Origin: an uncultured Alphaproteobacteria bacterium
Lineage (GTDB): Bacteria > Pseudomonadota > Alphaproteobacteria > Puniceispirillales > Marisalimonadaceae
DNA length: 35,797 nucleotides
Direction of reading: 5' to 3'
Assembly (NCBI GenBank): GCA_937142855.1
Contig: CAKZQZ010000048.1
Coordinates: 1 to 35,797 of the forward strand
In this document: positions 8,174 through 16,551 of the stretch, in pieces
Numbering within the stretch: position 1 is the first letter of the stretch
Layout of the letters: every line of letters starts with the position of its first letter
Made by a program: the position numbers and the translations under genes
Notes under the pieces: generated by a model
What the model saw: only the letters and a program-made list of their open reading frames with translations
Databases searched by the model: none
Told to the model about the DNA's origin: nothing

Positions 8174-8938
8174 TTAGCGAAAAACTCTAATTATTTTATT
8201 TTTTTTTATATAACCTTTAATTACCTTGCCGCTTCTTATATTTTTAACACGAATTAAATCATCTAAATTTCCTGAACCGAGAGCTTCACCTAATACTGTT
8301 ACTGCTATAGTCTTAGTATTTGATACAATCGAAACCTGATCCCCATTATTGACGTCAAACTTTGTATTAAGGTGTCTAGGATGCAATATTTGATCCATTT
8401 TTAAATTTTTATTTAATTTTCTTCCTATTAATTCGTTTTTAGTTTTAAAAAATGAAGTTTGTGAAGATTTACTCGAAAAAGCAACTTTAATATCATCATC
8501 TTGAAGAACAGCATTTTTCTCTAATCCCCTATTCATTTTAAAAATTTTGTATTTTTTTATAACTTTATTTTCTTTTTTATAAACTTTTGTTTTATTTTTA
8601 AATTGGTTTTTGTCTTCTATTTTTTTCGATTTTAATCTTGAATTAGTCTTTATTTTTTCATCTAATTTTATTCTTATAAATAAGTCCAAGGCATCATTAT
8701 TTGGACAATTTACTTTTACTGTTTTAAATGAATTTAAATACTTACTAATCTGAAGCTTTTGTTCACAATCTTTATAAATACGGTTACCTGAAAAAATTGG
8801 CTGCCCCAAAACACCTTTAGAAGATAACCAATTAGAAACTTGAGTTGAGATTTCCTTTCCAGAAAGTGCAAAAGTAAAATTAGAAAAAAAAGTTAGAATT
8901 GTTGTCAAAATCAAAATTTTAAGAAGACCTGTAGTCAA
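8174..8938 (-). CDS. flgA: flagellar P-ring assembly chaperone FlgA
   Basis: Periplasmic chaperone for assembly of the FlgI P-ring around the rod. The 254 residues begin with a signal peptide (about 1-26). A weakly conserved N-terminal domain with two cysteines (C58 and C79) follows, then a Lys-rich linker. The C-terminal SAF-type part spans about 130-250: MNRGLEKNAVLQDDDI, ELIGRKLNKNLKMDQIL, NNGDQVSIV, AVTVLGEALGSGNL and IRVKNIRSGKVIKGYI. The last two are the most diagnostic FlgA motifs. It starts 3 nt after the LysM gene, so both are surely in one transcript with flgP and flgT. Confidence 0.92.
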   Translation of the reverse strand: MTTGLLKILILTTILTFFSNFTFALSGKEISTQVSNWLSSKGVLGQPIFSGNRIYKDCEQKLQISKYLNSFKTVKVNCPNNDALDLFIRIKLDEKIKTNSRLKSKKIEDKNQFKNKTKVYKKENKVIKKYKIFKMNRGLEKNAVLQDDDIKVAFSSKSSQTSFFKTKNELIGRKLNKNLKMDQILHPRHLNTKFDVNNGDQVSIVSNTKTIAVTVLGEALGSGNLDDLIRVKNIRSGKVIKGYIKKNKIIRVFR

Positions 8939-8941
8939 TTT

Positions 8942-9379
8942 TTACCCTCCAAAAAAATATATTTGAGAGGAAAGTGGCGATTTATTTTGATTTTCATCCT
9001 GGTTTTTATTTTTTTTAATAATTAAGCCTTTTATCTCATTAATGCTTGGAAGATAAAGTTGTTTTCCTGAGTAGAGATAGTTAGGATTACTTCTAACAAA
9101 TGCTTTTTTATTAAAATGCACAATTGCTAAACTTAAGATATTTTTATTAAAAGATTTTGAACCATAATAATTCAACATTATGTCACTTAATGTTTCATTT
9201 TTTAAAACAGTATGTTTTGAACTATAATTTAAATCTCTTAAAAATAAATTATCTGAACTGTTATCACCCCTATCTATTTGACCCCTATACTCTAAAACAA
9301 CAAATGGTTCGGATATAGAGATTTTAGAAAAGCAAAATATCAGAATGATAGTAAATTTTAATAAAGACAAAATATTCAT
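8942..9379 (-). CDS. secreted LysM-like protein in the flgP-flgT-flgA operon
   Basis: The 145-residue product has a signal peptide (about 1-23) and one LysM-like segment at about residues 56-112. That segment starts HTVLKNETLSDIMLNYYG and ends NPNYLYSGKQLYLP, a layout seen in LysM modules that bind peptidoglycan, including FimV-type ones. The short tail is charged and ends in an aromatic/glycine patch (YFFGG). It sits between flgT and flgA with gaps of 4 and 3 nt. A role anchoring a basal-body accessory ring to the cell wall is plausible but inferred. No enzymatic domain is present. Confidence 0.8.
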   Translation of the reverse strand: MNILSLLKFTIILIFCFSKISISEPFVVLEYRGQIDRGDNSSDNLFLRDLNYSSKHTVLKNETLSDIMLNYYGSKSFNKNILSLAIVHFNKKAFVRSNPNYLYSGKQLYLPSINEIKGLIIKKNKNQDENQNKSPLSSQIYFFGG

Positions 9380-9383
9380 TACG

Positions 9384-10541
9384 TTACTCCACGAACTCTA
9401 CAGTCATATTGTCTAAGTTAGCTAATTTAAGGTTTTCATTTAATGGAAGTAAAACACTATAATTGTCATAAACTTCTCTTGTATGAACAATAACGGAACT
9501 ATTGTTTAGCATAGAGTTTTCAATGTTTAAGCCTTTTACAATTCCTATTTGCTTTTGTCTAAGACCTTGTTTTTTACCCAAATCTACTATCAATTTTCCT
9601 TCATTTATAGCTAAAACTCCCTCTAAAGGTTGACAATTTAGTTCGAGTAAAAAACTATTTATATTTTCTAAAAAATACTTACTAACTTCTTTGTCAACAT
9701 AATTAATATCTAGGGTTGAGATGTTTTTAAAGAATTGAAATTTACTATCAAACTGGTATTTGATAGGTAGTTCATAGCTCTTTTTTGAAACTAATTTGAA
9801 ATTAGGGCCTCTATATATATTTAGCTCCAGCTTAATCATATAATTTGAAAAAATGTCACTACCACTCATCGCAGCAAGATATAATGATGGAACCATGCTG
9901 TAATCCCCAGCTTGTATATTAGGCAAGCCTTTAGTTAAAGCGTTGTAGTTAAAAGAAGAATTGACATTTGACTTTTTAAGACTTTCAAGTGACTTATCAT
10001 GTTTATTTGAAGTCTTTACATTTGGTATCTTGGGAATAATTTCATATATTTTTTTAAACCATATGGGGGTATATCTAGCTAATTTAGAGGGCACATTAGA
10101 ATGAACATCATAAGATCCCTTTAGCAAAGTTATATTTAGCGGTCTTTTCTTACAATTTTTATTAACTAATTCATTACCAACTACAGCACTAATTTTAATA
10201 CTTAAGAATTCTTTATTTTGTTCTTCGGATAATATTTTAAAATCGATAACCTTATTCGTAGCTTTAACAATAGAGTGATCATTTATAACAGTATTTGAAC
10301 TAATAGCAGAAAACCCATCTATATTTGCACCACCTCTTAACGCGGCAATGTATAACGCATCTTCCAAAGCTCTTTTTCGAGAAGTGTTAATATCACCCTC
10401 TATCAATATTGCTCTTCCTGTAGCTTCAACTTGTTTAAAGCTAGAGTGATTATCAGCCACTAATGGGCCAGAACTTATTAAAAAAAAAGCTAATGTAAAG
10501 TAGGCTTTGATTAGAATTAAATTTTTAAAGTTAAAAAACAT
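9384..10541 (-). CDS. flgT: FlgT-like flagellar assembly protein (H-ring type)
   Basis: A 385-residue periplasmic protein with a signal peptide (about 1-29). Residues 36-122 match the FlgT N-terminal domain: VEATGRAILIEG, RKRALEDALYIAALRGGANID, SIVKATNKVIDFKILSEE and a closing beta stretch IKISAVVG. The middle part is less conserved. Near residues 305-335 a short beta region (VDLGKKQGLRQKQIGIV) looks like the FlgT C-terminal domain. In Vibrio, FlgT forms the H-ring around the LP ring and supports motor-ring assembly. It lies 7 nt after flgP. FlgT is not usual in alphaproteobacteria, and the middle domain is diverged, so its exact role here is inferred. Confidence 0.8.
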   Translation of the reverse strand: MFFNFKNLILIKAYFTLAFFLISSGPLVADNHSSFKQVEATGRAILIEGDINTSRKRALEDALYIAALRGGANIDGFSAISSNTVINDHSIVKATNKVIDFKILSEEQNKEFLSIKISAVVGNELVNKNCKKRPLNITLLKGSYDVHSNVPSKLARYTPIWFKKIYEIIPKIPNVKTSNKHDKSLESLKKSNVNSSFNYNALTKGLPNIQAGDYSMVPSLYLAAMSGSDIFSNYMIKLELNIYRGPNFKLVSKKSYELPIKYQFDSKFQFFKNISTLDINYVDKEVSKYFLENINSFLLELNCQPLEGVLAINEGKLIVDLGKKQGLRQKQIGIVKGLNIENSMLNNSSVIVHTREVYDNYSVLLPLNENLKLANLDNMTVEFVE

Positions 10542-10548
10542 TTTTTAT

Positions 10549-11070
10549 TTATGTTCTTCTTGCATTTCTTAACATCATAAGCATCATGTCTTTATCTATC
10601 TCTAAAACTGTCTCATAAGTATCGTCACCTGTAGGATTAATTCTTACAGTTTTAGCTCCTCTAATAATCCCCTTAACAACAGCTCTAAAAGTATCATTTT
10701 GAACCATTAAATCTATAACGGTAGTGTTTGAGTCAACTTGTATGCCATGTATTTGTTCAGCTAATTCTCTCATAGCAGCCATTCTAGCTGATCTTATAGC
10801 CATAAGTCTTTTTTGAGCATCTGTCCTGCCAGGTTGACTGGAAACAACTGCATACCCAACAGCTGACAAAGTAGGAATTTTTTCAACTGAACTATCAAAA
10901 ACCTCTTTTAAAGCTATGACACCGTCACTTTCAGATTGAATTTGTTTTGCACTTAAATTGTTGCTAGATGAAAAATTAGAGTTAGCAATGTTTTGAAGAC
11001 ACCCTGTCCCTAAAAACAACATCCCTAAAGTTGTACCGACTATTATAGTCTTTGGTCTAATGAACAACAT
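10549..11070 (-). CDS. flgP: FlgP-like outer-membrane flagellar protein (LPP20 family)
   Basis: The 173-residue product has an N-terminal membrane/secretion segment ending in GTGC at residue 24. This is a possible but non-ideal lipobox, since Leu is at -4 rather than -3. Residues 68-165 match the FlgP/LPP20 pattern: LSAVGYAVVSSQPG, KRLMAIRSARMAAMRELAEQ, IHGIQVDSNTTV, GIIRGAKTV and YETVLEI. In Vibrio and Campylobacter, FlgP is an outer-membrane lipoprotein that forms accessory disks at the flagellar base and is needed for motility. First gene of a seven-gene operon behind the sigma-54 promoter at 11107-11122. FlgO, its common partner, is not in the window. Confidence 0.85.
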   Translation of the reverse strand: MLFIRPKTIIVGTTLGMLFLGTGCLQNIANSNFSSSNNLSAKQIQSESDGVIALKEVFDSSVEKIPTLSAVGYAVVSSQPGRTDAQKRLMAIRSARMAAMRELAEQIHGIQVDSNTTVIDLMVQNDTFRAVVKGIIRGAKTVRINPTGDDTYETVLEIDKDMMLMMLRNARRT

Positions 11071-11106
11071 ACAAAACTCCTTAATTAAAATTGATTTAAC
11101 AACCTA

Positions 11107-11122
11107 TGCAGATTACATGCCA
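11107..11122 (-). promoter_or_regulatory. sigma-54 promoter of the flgP operon
   Basis: Minus-strand TGGCATGTAATCTGCA, GG-N10-GC spacing exact; the -12 half is CTGCA rather than TTGCA. About 37 nt separate the -12 GC from the flgP ATG. It is back to back with the flhA promoter at 11189-11204, so an enhancer-binding activator could serve both from the shared 66-nt gap or nearby. Confidence 0.85.
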
Positions 11123-11188
11123 ATTTTATTGGTTAATAAATTTTCACTTAAACAAATAAATCTTAATGAAAGCGAAATAAAATCATAT

Positions 11189-11204
11189 TGGCATTGTTCT
11201 TGCT
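11189..11204 (+). promoter_or_regulatory. sigma-54 promoter of flhA-flhF-flhG-fliA
   Basis: TGGCATTGTTCTTGCT, matching the -24/-12 consensus with exact GG-N10-GC spacing. The predicted start near 11215 leaves a leader of about 70 nt before the flhA ATG at 11286, which is preceded by GTAGGAGAT. Confidence 0.9.
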
Positions 11205-11285
11205 TCCATCTACATAAGGAAAATTAATATTATAAGTAATTGATATATATACATTTTTATTAGAGAAAATAAAGTAGGAGATGTC

Positions 11286-13394
11286 ATGAATTTGACAAAC
11301 ACATTAGGCGGACCAATTTCACTCCCAGAAAAAATAAAACCTTTTGGACTTCCTGTTGCTATATTAATGCTAATGGTGATGATGGTTATTCCCTTGCCAT
11401 CATTTTTATTAGACATATTTTTTACTACAAATATTTTACTTTCCTTACTAATATTAATGGTTTCCATTCACACCTTTAGACCACTTGATTTTTCTAGTTT
11501 TCCCACAGTACTTTTGTTTGCAACTATATTAAGACTTGGTTTGAATGTAGCTTCTACAAGAATAGTTTTAAGTGCAGGACATACTGGCCCAGATGCTGCT
11601 GGCAAGGTGATAGAAGCTTTTGGTGAATTTGTTATTGCTGGGAATTATGTAGTTGGAATATTTGTTTTTGCAATCCTTATAATTATTAACCTTGTTGTTA
11701 TTACAAAAGGTGCAGGAAGAGTTTCAGAAGTTTCTGCAAGATTTACACTTGATGCTATGCCAGGTAAACAGATGGCCATTGACGCTGACTTGAATGCAGG
11801 TCTTTTAACTAGCGAAGAAGCCAAGCAAAGAAGAGAAGATATAGCAAAAGAGGCTGATTTTTACGGTTCAATGGATGGTGCTTCTAAATTTGTTAAAGGA
11901 GATGCTATAGCTGGGATCCTTATACTTCTAATAAATATTATTGGAGGGCTCATAATTGGAATTGCTCAGCATAATTTACCCGTTTCAACTGCAGCTGAAA
12001 ACTATATTATTTTATCAGTTGGTGACGGTTTAGTAGCTCAAATACCATCATTGCTTCTTGCAATCGCTACAGCAATAATTGTAACAAGAGTATCTACAAG
12101 CCAAGACCTTTCAAAGCAAATTGGTTCTCAGATTGGTGTAAAACAAGCTTGGTTACCTAGTGCCTGTGTCTTATTTCTTTTAGGGTTAATACCAGGAATG
12201 CCTAACACTCTTTTCTTACTTGGTTCAGGTTTGACCTTTTTTGTATGGTGGATGCTAAGGAAGAAATCTGAAGAATTAGACGAAGATATAAGAATATCTG
12301 ATGAAAATAACGATATAGAAGATGTAAAAGACGAAAATTCTATTTCTTTATCTGAAATAGCTGATAATTCTGCAATTTCCATGCAACTAGGATATGGACT
12401 AATTCAACTTGTGGATGACGAGAATGAGGGCCCACTAATAGCTAGAATTACAGGGGTAAGAAAACAGATTTCTAAGGAGTTAGGTTTTGTAATACCTCAA
12501 GTAAGGATTAGAGATGATTTAACCCTGGAAGCTAACCATTATAGAATTAGAATTGGACAGGAAATTGTAGCAGAAGATAAAATTTTCCCACAATTACTTT
12601 TAGCTATACCTGGTGATAGTGCTCAAACAAAAATAGAAGGCACTGATGTAAAAGATCCGAGTTTTAATATGGATGCAACTTGGATAGAACCTCATCAACA
12701 AGCAAGAGCCGAAAATTTAGGATATATGGTGGTAGAACCAGAGGCTGTAATAGCTACACATTTAAACCAAATTTTGTCTAAACAAGCTTCTGAGTTACTT
12801 GGACAAGATGATGTTCAGGCACTTTTAGATAATTTATCTAAGACCTCTCCACAATTGGTATCATCTGCCGTTCCAAAATTAATACCCTTAAATATACTTA
12901 CATCTATTCTTAAATCATTATTAGCTGAAAAAATGCCAATTAGTGACCTGAAGAGAATATTAGAGGTTCTAGCTAGCCAAAATATTAAAAATATGTCTCC
13001 TATAGAATTGGCTGAAGCTGTTAGACCAACGATTTCAGGATTGTTGATACAACAAATTGCGCCTTTAAATAGTCCTCTTCCCATTATTACTTTTTCAGCA
13101 GAATTAGAACAAATGATAGTTAATATTGCAAAACAAACAGGGGCTAATGGATTAATCTTAGAGGCTAACTTAATTCAAAAAATTGTAACTGCTATAAATA
13201 ACGTGATTGAAAAACTACAAAGTGAAAACAGGAAAGCTGTTATGATAACTGCTCCTGTTATAAGACGCGATTTGTCGCATATGCTTAGACAGCATATTCC
13301 AACTCTAGACGTCCTATCATTTACTGAGTTACCTGATAACAAAAAGATTGAAGTTGTAGCGAATATTGGTTCAGAAGAACAAAATAAAGATTAA
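11286..13394 (+). CDS. flhA: flagellar type III export gate protein FlhA
   Basis: Inner-membrane component of the flagellar type III export gate; its cytoplasmic domain docks chaperone-substrate complexes. At 702 residues it has the normal length. The N-terminal half has several membrane helices and the conserved FHIPEP-family loop (RLGLNVASTRIVLS, near residues 96-109). The cytoplasmic stretch GRVSEVSARFTLDAMPGKQM and DADLNAGL are also diagnostic. The C-terminal cytoplasmic domain (about 345-702) carries AELLGQDD-type and PVIRRDLSHMLRQHIP motifs. The start is supported by GTAGGAGAT 5 nt upstream. It heads flhA-flhF-flhG-fliA, with 28 nt to flhF. Confidence 0.97.
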   Translation: MNLTNTLGGPISLPEKIKPFGLPVAILMLMVMMVIPLPSFLLDIFFTTNILLSLLILMVSIHTFRPLDFSSFPTVLLFATILRLGLNVASTRIVLSAGHTGPDAAGKVIEAFGEFVIAGNYVVGIFVFAILIIINLVVITKGAGRVSEVSARFTLDAMPGKQMAIDADLNAGLLTSEEAKQRREDIAKEADFYGSMDGASKFVKGDAIAGILILLINIIGGLIIGIAQHNLPVSTAAENYIILSVGDGLVAQIPSLLLAIATAIIVTRVSTSQDLSKQIGSQIGVKQAWLPSACVLFLLGLIPGMPNTLFLLGSGLTFFVWWMLRKKSEELDEDIRISDENNDIEDVKDENSISLSEIADNSAISMQLGYGLIQLVDDENEGPLIARITGVRKQISKELGFVIPQVRIRDDLTLEANHYRIRIGQEIVAEDKIFPQLLLAIPGDSAQTKIEGTDVKDPSFNMDATWIEPHQQARAENLGYMVVEPEAVIATHLNQILSKQASELLGQDDVQALLDNLSKTSPQLVSSAVPKLIPLNILTSILKSLLAEKMPISDLKRILEVLASQNIKNMSPIELAEAVRPTISGLLIQQIAPLNSPLPIITFSAELEQMIVNIAKQTGANGLILEANLIQKIVTAINNVIEKLQSENRKAVMITAPVIRRDLSHMLRQHIPTLDVLSFTELPDNKKIEVVANIGSEEQNKD

Positions 13395-13422
13395 CAAGTA
13401 GTTAATAAGTACGGAGAAAAAA

Positions 13423-14613
13423 ATGACACAACATAAAGTTATTGCTGAAGACAGCCTATCTGCAATGGACGAGATATCAAGAGTCCTAGGTAAAGATGCT
13501 GTAATACTAAAAACAGAAAAAATTAACGGTAAAATTCATATTTTAGGCTCAAATAATATTGAGGATTTAGCAACTTCAAACGCAAAAAAATTGAATAAGC
13601 AAAAATCAAATTTTAGCCATTTATTTACAAATCAAAATTTAGAGCAAAAAACTCAAAGTCGAAAAATTCAATCAGTTATTGAGAAAAATAATATTAAAGA
13701 CAAAGACGTATCAGCTAGCTTTGAAAATCAAAACAATATCATACCTGTAACAAAGTATGTTGATGTTGAAACATTTAAAATTTTTACTAACAAAATAGAA
13801 AATCTATTACAGAACATGATTATATCCGACATGGATACTCTAAGTTCCTATTACAGTCGGTCACTAACGCTTAAATTATTAAAAAAAGGATACTCTAAAA
13901 AAATTATTTCAGAATTTCAAAAAGACGTATTAATTGAAGAAGATATTGATCCTGAGCTAACTTTTTATCATTATTTATCAAAGCAATTAGTTACGCCATT
14001 TGAAGAGACTATACTTAATTCTGATTTAATTTTTGTAAATGGACCCAGTGGTTCTGGTAAAACTACTTTATGCTCAAAAATTGCTTCTTATGTTCTGGAT
14101 CATAAGTTTGTGGGTAATGATAGACACAAACTTTCAATAGTAAATTTCGCTCCAAAATCATCAAATCATTCCGAACTTATTAACTTTGGAAGATTATTAA
14201 ATTTGAATGTAAATTCAATATCTTCTTTAGAGGATCTTATAACATTTATTGAGGCTAATAGAACTCAAAGAAAATTAATAATAGACGTTTCTCAAGAAAA
14301 TAATAATGCCGAAGGATACCATGAGTACATCAACAAACTAACCTTAGATAAAAAATGTTCTAATATAATAGCTCTTCAGGCAAGTACGAATAGGAATATG
14401 ATAAAATCAATAATAAAGTCGTTTGAGAACTCATTTCCTACAATTGCACTCACTAAACTAGATGAGGCTAACATTGGATCCGAAGAGTTATCTATTTTAG
14501 GTGAACTAAAGTGTAAAATTGGTGTTTTATCAGGTTCAAAATCAATTATTGGGTCATTAGCTTTTGCTAAAAGAGAAGTTTTGGCACAATATATGAAAGA
14601 CATTAGTATATAG
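13423..14613 (+). CDS. flhF: FlhF-like SRP-type GTPase with degenerate GTPase motifs
   Basis: FlhF is an SRP-family GTPase that marks the cell pole and recruits the first flagellar proteins there. This 396-residue product has the FlhF layout: an N-terminal basic region (HKVIAEDSLSAMDEISRVLG), a long linker, a helical N domain and a C-terminal G domain. The P-loop GPSGSGKTT (207-215) and the G4 motif TKLDE (344-348) are intact. The usual D-x-x-R element after the first strand is replaced by NFAPKSSNHSEL (241-252), and DTAGR is replaced by IDVSQE (287-292). GTP hydrolysis may therefore be lost or altered. It lies between flhA and flhG, as in polar flagellates. Confidence 0.9.
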   Translation: MTQHKVIAEDSLSAMDEISRVLGKDAVILKTEKINGKIHILGSNNIEDLATSNAKKLNKQKSNFSHLFTNQNLEQKTQSRKIQSVIEKNNIKDKDVSASFENQNNIIPVTKYVDVETFKIFTNKIENLLQNMIISDMDTLSSYYSRSLTLKLLKKGYSKKIISEFQKDVLIEEDIDPELTFYHYLSKQLVTPFEETILNSDLIFVNGPSGSGKTTLCSKIASYVLDHKFVGNDRHKLSIVNFAPKSSNHSELINFGRLLNLNVNSISSLEDLITFIEANRTQRKLIIDVSQENNNAEGYHEYINKLTLDKKCSNIIALQASTNRNMIKSIIKSFENSFPTIALTKLDEANIGSEELSILGELKCKIGVLSGSKSIIGSLAFAKREVLAQYMKDISI

Positions 14614-14633
14614 ATCTTAGATCAGGATTAATT

Positions 14634-15410
14634 ATGACAACTACAATTGCAATCACTTCTGGAAAAGGTGGGGTGGGGAAAACAACAATAGCTGTTAATT
14701 TAGCCTTAAGTCTTTCTTTACAAAAAAAAGAAACTCTTCTTTTAGACGCTGACCTAGGTATGGCTAATGCCCACATTTTACTAGGTATTAATCCTAAACT
14801 ATCCTTAGATGATTTTATAAATGGTAATTTAGAATTAGCAAAAGTCATTACAACGACTAAAGATAATCTGAAGTTTGTTTCTGGTGGAAATGCAATTAAC
14901 AATTTATTGAATTTAGGTGATCTTGAACGTCATAAAATTATCAAAAGCTTTAATGATATTTCTAAAAAACCAGAGTTCATGATAATTGATGTAGGCGCAG
15001 GTGCTGAGGCATCATCAATGACTTTTATGGCGTCTGCAGACAAAGTTATAGTTGTTCTTACTGGTGAACCTACAAGCTTTATAGATGCCTATAGCCTAAT
15101 TAAAACCTCTTTCTTAGACTATAAAATGAATAATTTTGGTATTATAGTTAATTTGTCAACTTCTCCTCTGCAAGCAAAGCTAAATTTTGATAAGTTTCAA
15201 TCAATAACCCATAAGTTTTTAGATGTTAATTTAAAATTTTTAGGTCATGTACCTACATCTCAAAAAATAAAAAATTCAATTATATCTAGATCAGCCTTAA
15301 TGACCTCAAAGGTTGAGAGTCCAGAAAAAAATGCATTTAATGAAATATCTAAAAATTTATTATCCCTCGGAAACAACAAAACAGGAACTATAAAGTTTTT
15401 TGATAATTAA
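14634..15410 (+). CDS. flhG: MinD-like ATPase FlhG (FleN)
   Basis: FlhG is a MinD/ParA-type ATPase that limits flagellar number and acts with FlhF. The 258-residue protein begins almost directly with the deviant Walker A motif GKGGVGKTT (10-18). It continues with DADLGMANAHILLG (38-51), the second Walker-like strand IIDVGAG (117-123) and a family-typical TGEPTSFIDAYSLIK. The region upstream of Walker A, where the FlhF-activating DQAxxLR-type helix often sits, is essentially missing. This fits the partner FlhF having altered GTPase motifs. It is 20 nt after flhF and 21 nt before fliA. Confidence 0.95.
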   Translation: MTTTIAITSGKGGVGKTTIAVNLALSLSLQKKETLLLDADLGMANAHILLGINPKLSLDDFINGNLELAKVITTTKDNLKFVSGGNAINNLLNLGDLERHKIIKSFNDISKKPEFMIIDVGAGAEASSMTFMASADKVIVVLTGEPTSFIDAYSLIKTSFLDYKMNNFGIIVNLSTSPLQAKLNFDKFQSITHKFLDVNLKFLGHVPTSQKIKNSIISRSALMTSKVESPEKNAFNEISKNLLSLGNNKTGTIKFFDN

Positions 15411-15431
15411 CCAAATTTATGAAGATTGAAA

Positions 15432-16136
15432 ATGAATAGTTATTCTAAAATTGTAAAACCAAATATTAATCAATTAATAAACGATCATACGAATTTAGTT
15501 AAAAAAATTTCATGGCATTTACACGGTAGAGTGAGTGCAGTAATTGAAATAGACGATATTATTCAAATAGGTATGCTTGGACTTATTTCAGCTGCTCAAA
15601 ATTATACCCCTCAAAGTGATGCTTCTTTTGCTTCATATGCAAGTATTAGAATTAGAGGTGAAATTCTTGATTTCTTAAGGAAAAGCTCTAATTTAGACAG
15701 AACAACAATCAGTATCAAAAAAAGTGCTGAAAAAGCTATGAATACCCTAAGAAACAAACTCGCCCGAGAACCTCATGAATACGAAATAGCTAATGAACTT
15801 GGTATAACAACTGAAAAATATTTTGAATGGAAGAATGCTTTTGAAGCAAGTGTTTCTAGAAGTTTAGACGATTCATATGATGAGTACTCTAATTGGTTTG
15901 TTGCCAAAGACTTAAACCCTGAAGAACAGATAAATGACACTGAACTAAGACAAAGTTTAAAAGAGGTTATCAAAAAGCTTGATGGAAAAGAAGCTTTGAT
16001 AATACAATTATATTTTGTTGAGGAATTAAATATCTACGAAATAGCAGAAGTTATGGAAGTCTCGACTGGTAGAGTTTCTCAGATAAAAACTTCAGCCATC
16101 AAAAAAATAAGAGAGAATCTTAGTAAAGAAATATAA
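15432..16136 (+). CDS. fliA: flagellar sigma-28 factor FliA
   Basis: Alternative sigma factor for late flagellar genes, inhibited by FlgM (7835-8128). I prefer the ATG at 15432 (234 residues), with GAAGA 6 nt upstream; a TTG two codons earlier is possible. Region 2 is at about residues 20-75 (DDIIQIGMLGLISAAQNY, FASYASIRIRGEILDFLR), region 3 follows (AREPHEYEIANELG), and region 4 helix-turn-helix ends the protein (LNIYEIAEVMEVSTGRVSQI). Length is typical. It is the fourth gene of the flhA operon, expressed early from sigma-54. Confidence 0.96.
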   Translation: MNSYSKIVKPNINQLINDHTNLVKKISWHLHGRVSAVIEIDDIIQIGMLGLISAAQNYTPQSDASFASYASIRIRGEILDFLRKSSNLDRTTISIKKSAEKAMNTLRNKLAREPHEYEIANELGITTEKYFEWKNAFEASVSRSLDDSYDEYSNWFVAKDLNPEEQINDTELRQSLKEVIKKLDGKEALIIQLYFVEELNIYEIAEVMEVSTGRVSQIKTSAIKKIRENLSKEI

Positions 16137-16142
16137 ATTTAC

Positions 16143-16523
16143 ATGCAAAAATTAGAAATGCTTATTAAAACTGTAGATGCGCATTATAATAGTTTACATT
16201 TAATAGAATGTCTTTATCTCTCATGCAGCCTTCTAAATATTGCTAGAGGAACGTGCAATATGATGATTGTAAATGAATCAAAGAACTTCAGAAATAAAAT
16301 TACCATTGAATATGAAAGAGCAATAATGACTGGAACCATTCAGGTTAAAAATGATTTTTTTAAATCTCTACAAAAACAACTTTCTATAAAGAATGAACGT
16401 CCAGCAAGATTAGAATTAATGATAAATGATAAATTAAATATTAATAAGAATGGAATTCTATTTTTAGATAAGCAGTTAGTGTCTGATATTAATGAATATA
16501 AATTCTTTATACCGCTTTTATAA
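16143..16523 (+). CDS. hypothetical protein downstream of fliA
   Basis: I do not recognise this 126-residue protein. It starts 6 nt after the fliA stop and is likely the last gene of the flhA-fliA operon. The N-terminal half contains several Cys and Leu residues and looks helical (IECLYLSCSLLNIARG). The C-terminal half is charged and ends in a hydrophobic patch (YKFFIPLL). No signal peptide is apparent. It converges on the FlgE/F/G-family gene 28 nt away. Possible motility role from position only. Confidence 0.75.
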   Translation: MQKLEMLIKTVDAHYNSLHLIECLYLSCSLLNIARGTCNMMIVNESKNFRNKITIEYERAIMTGTIQVKNDFFKSLQKQLSIKNERPARLELMINDKLNINKNGILFLDKQLVSDINEYKFFIPLL

Positions 16524-16551
16524 TTAAAAACTTGATTCAATAGACCTTAAA

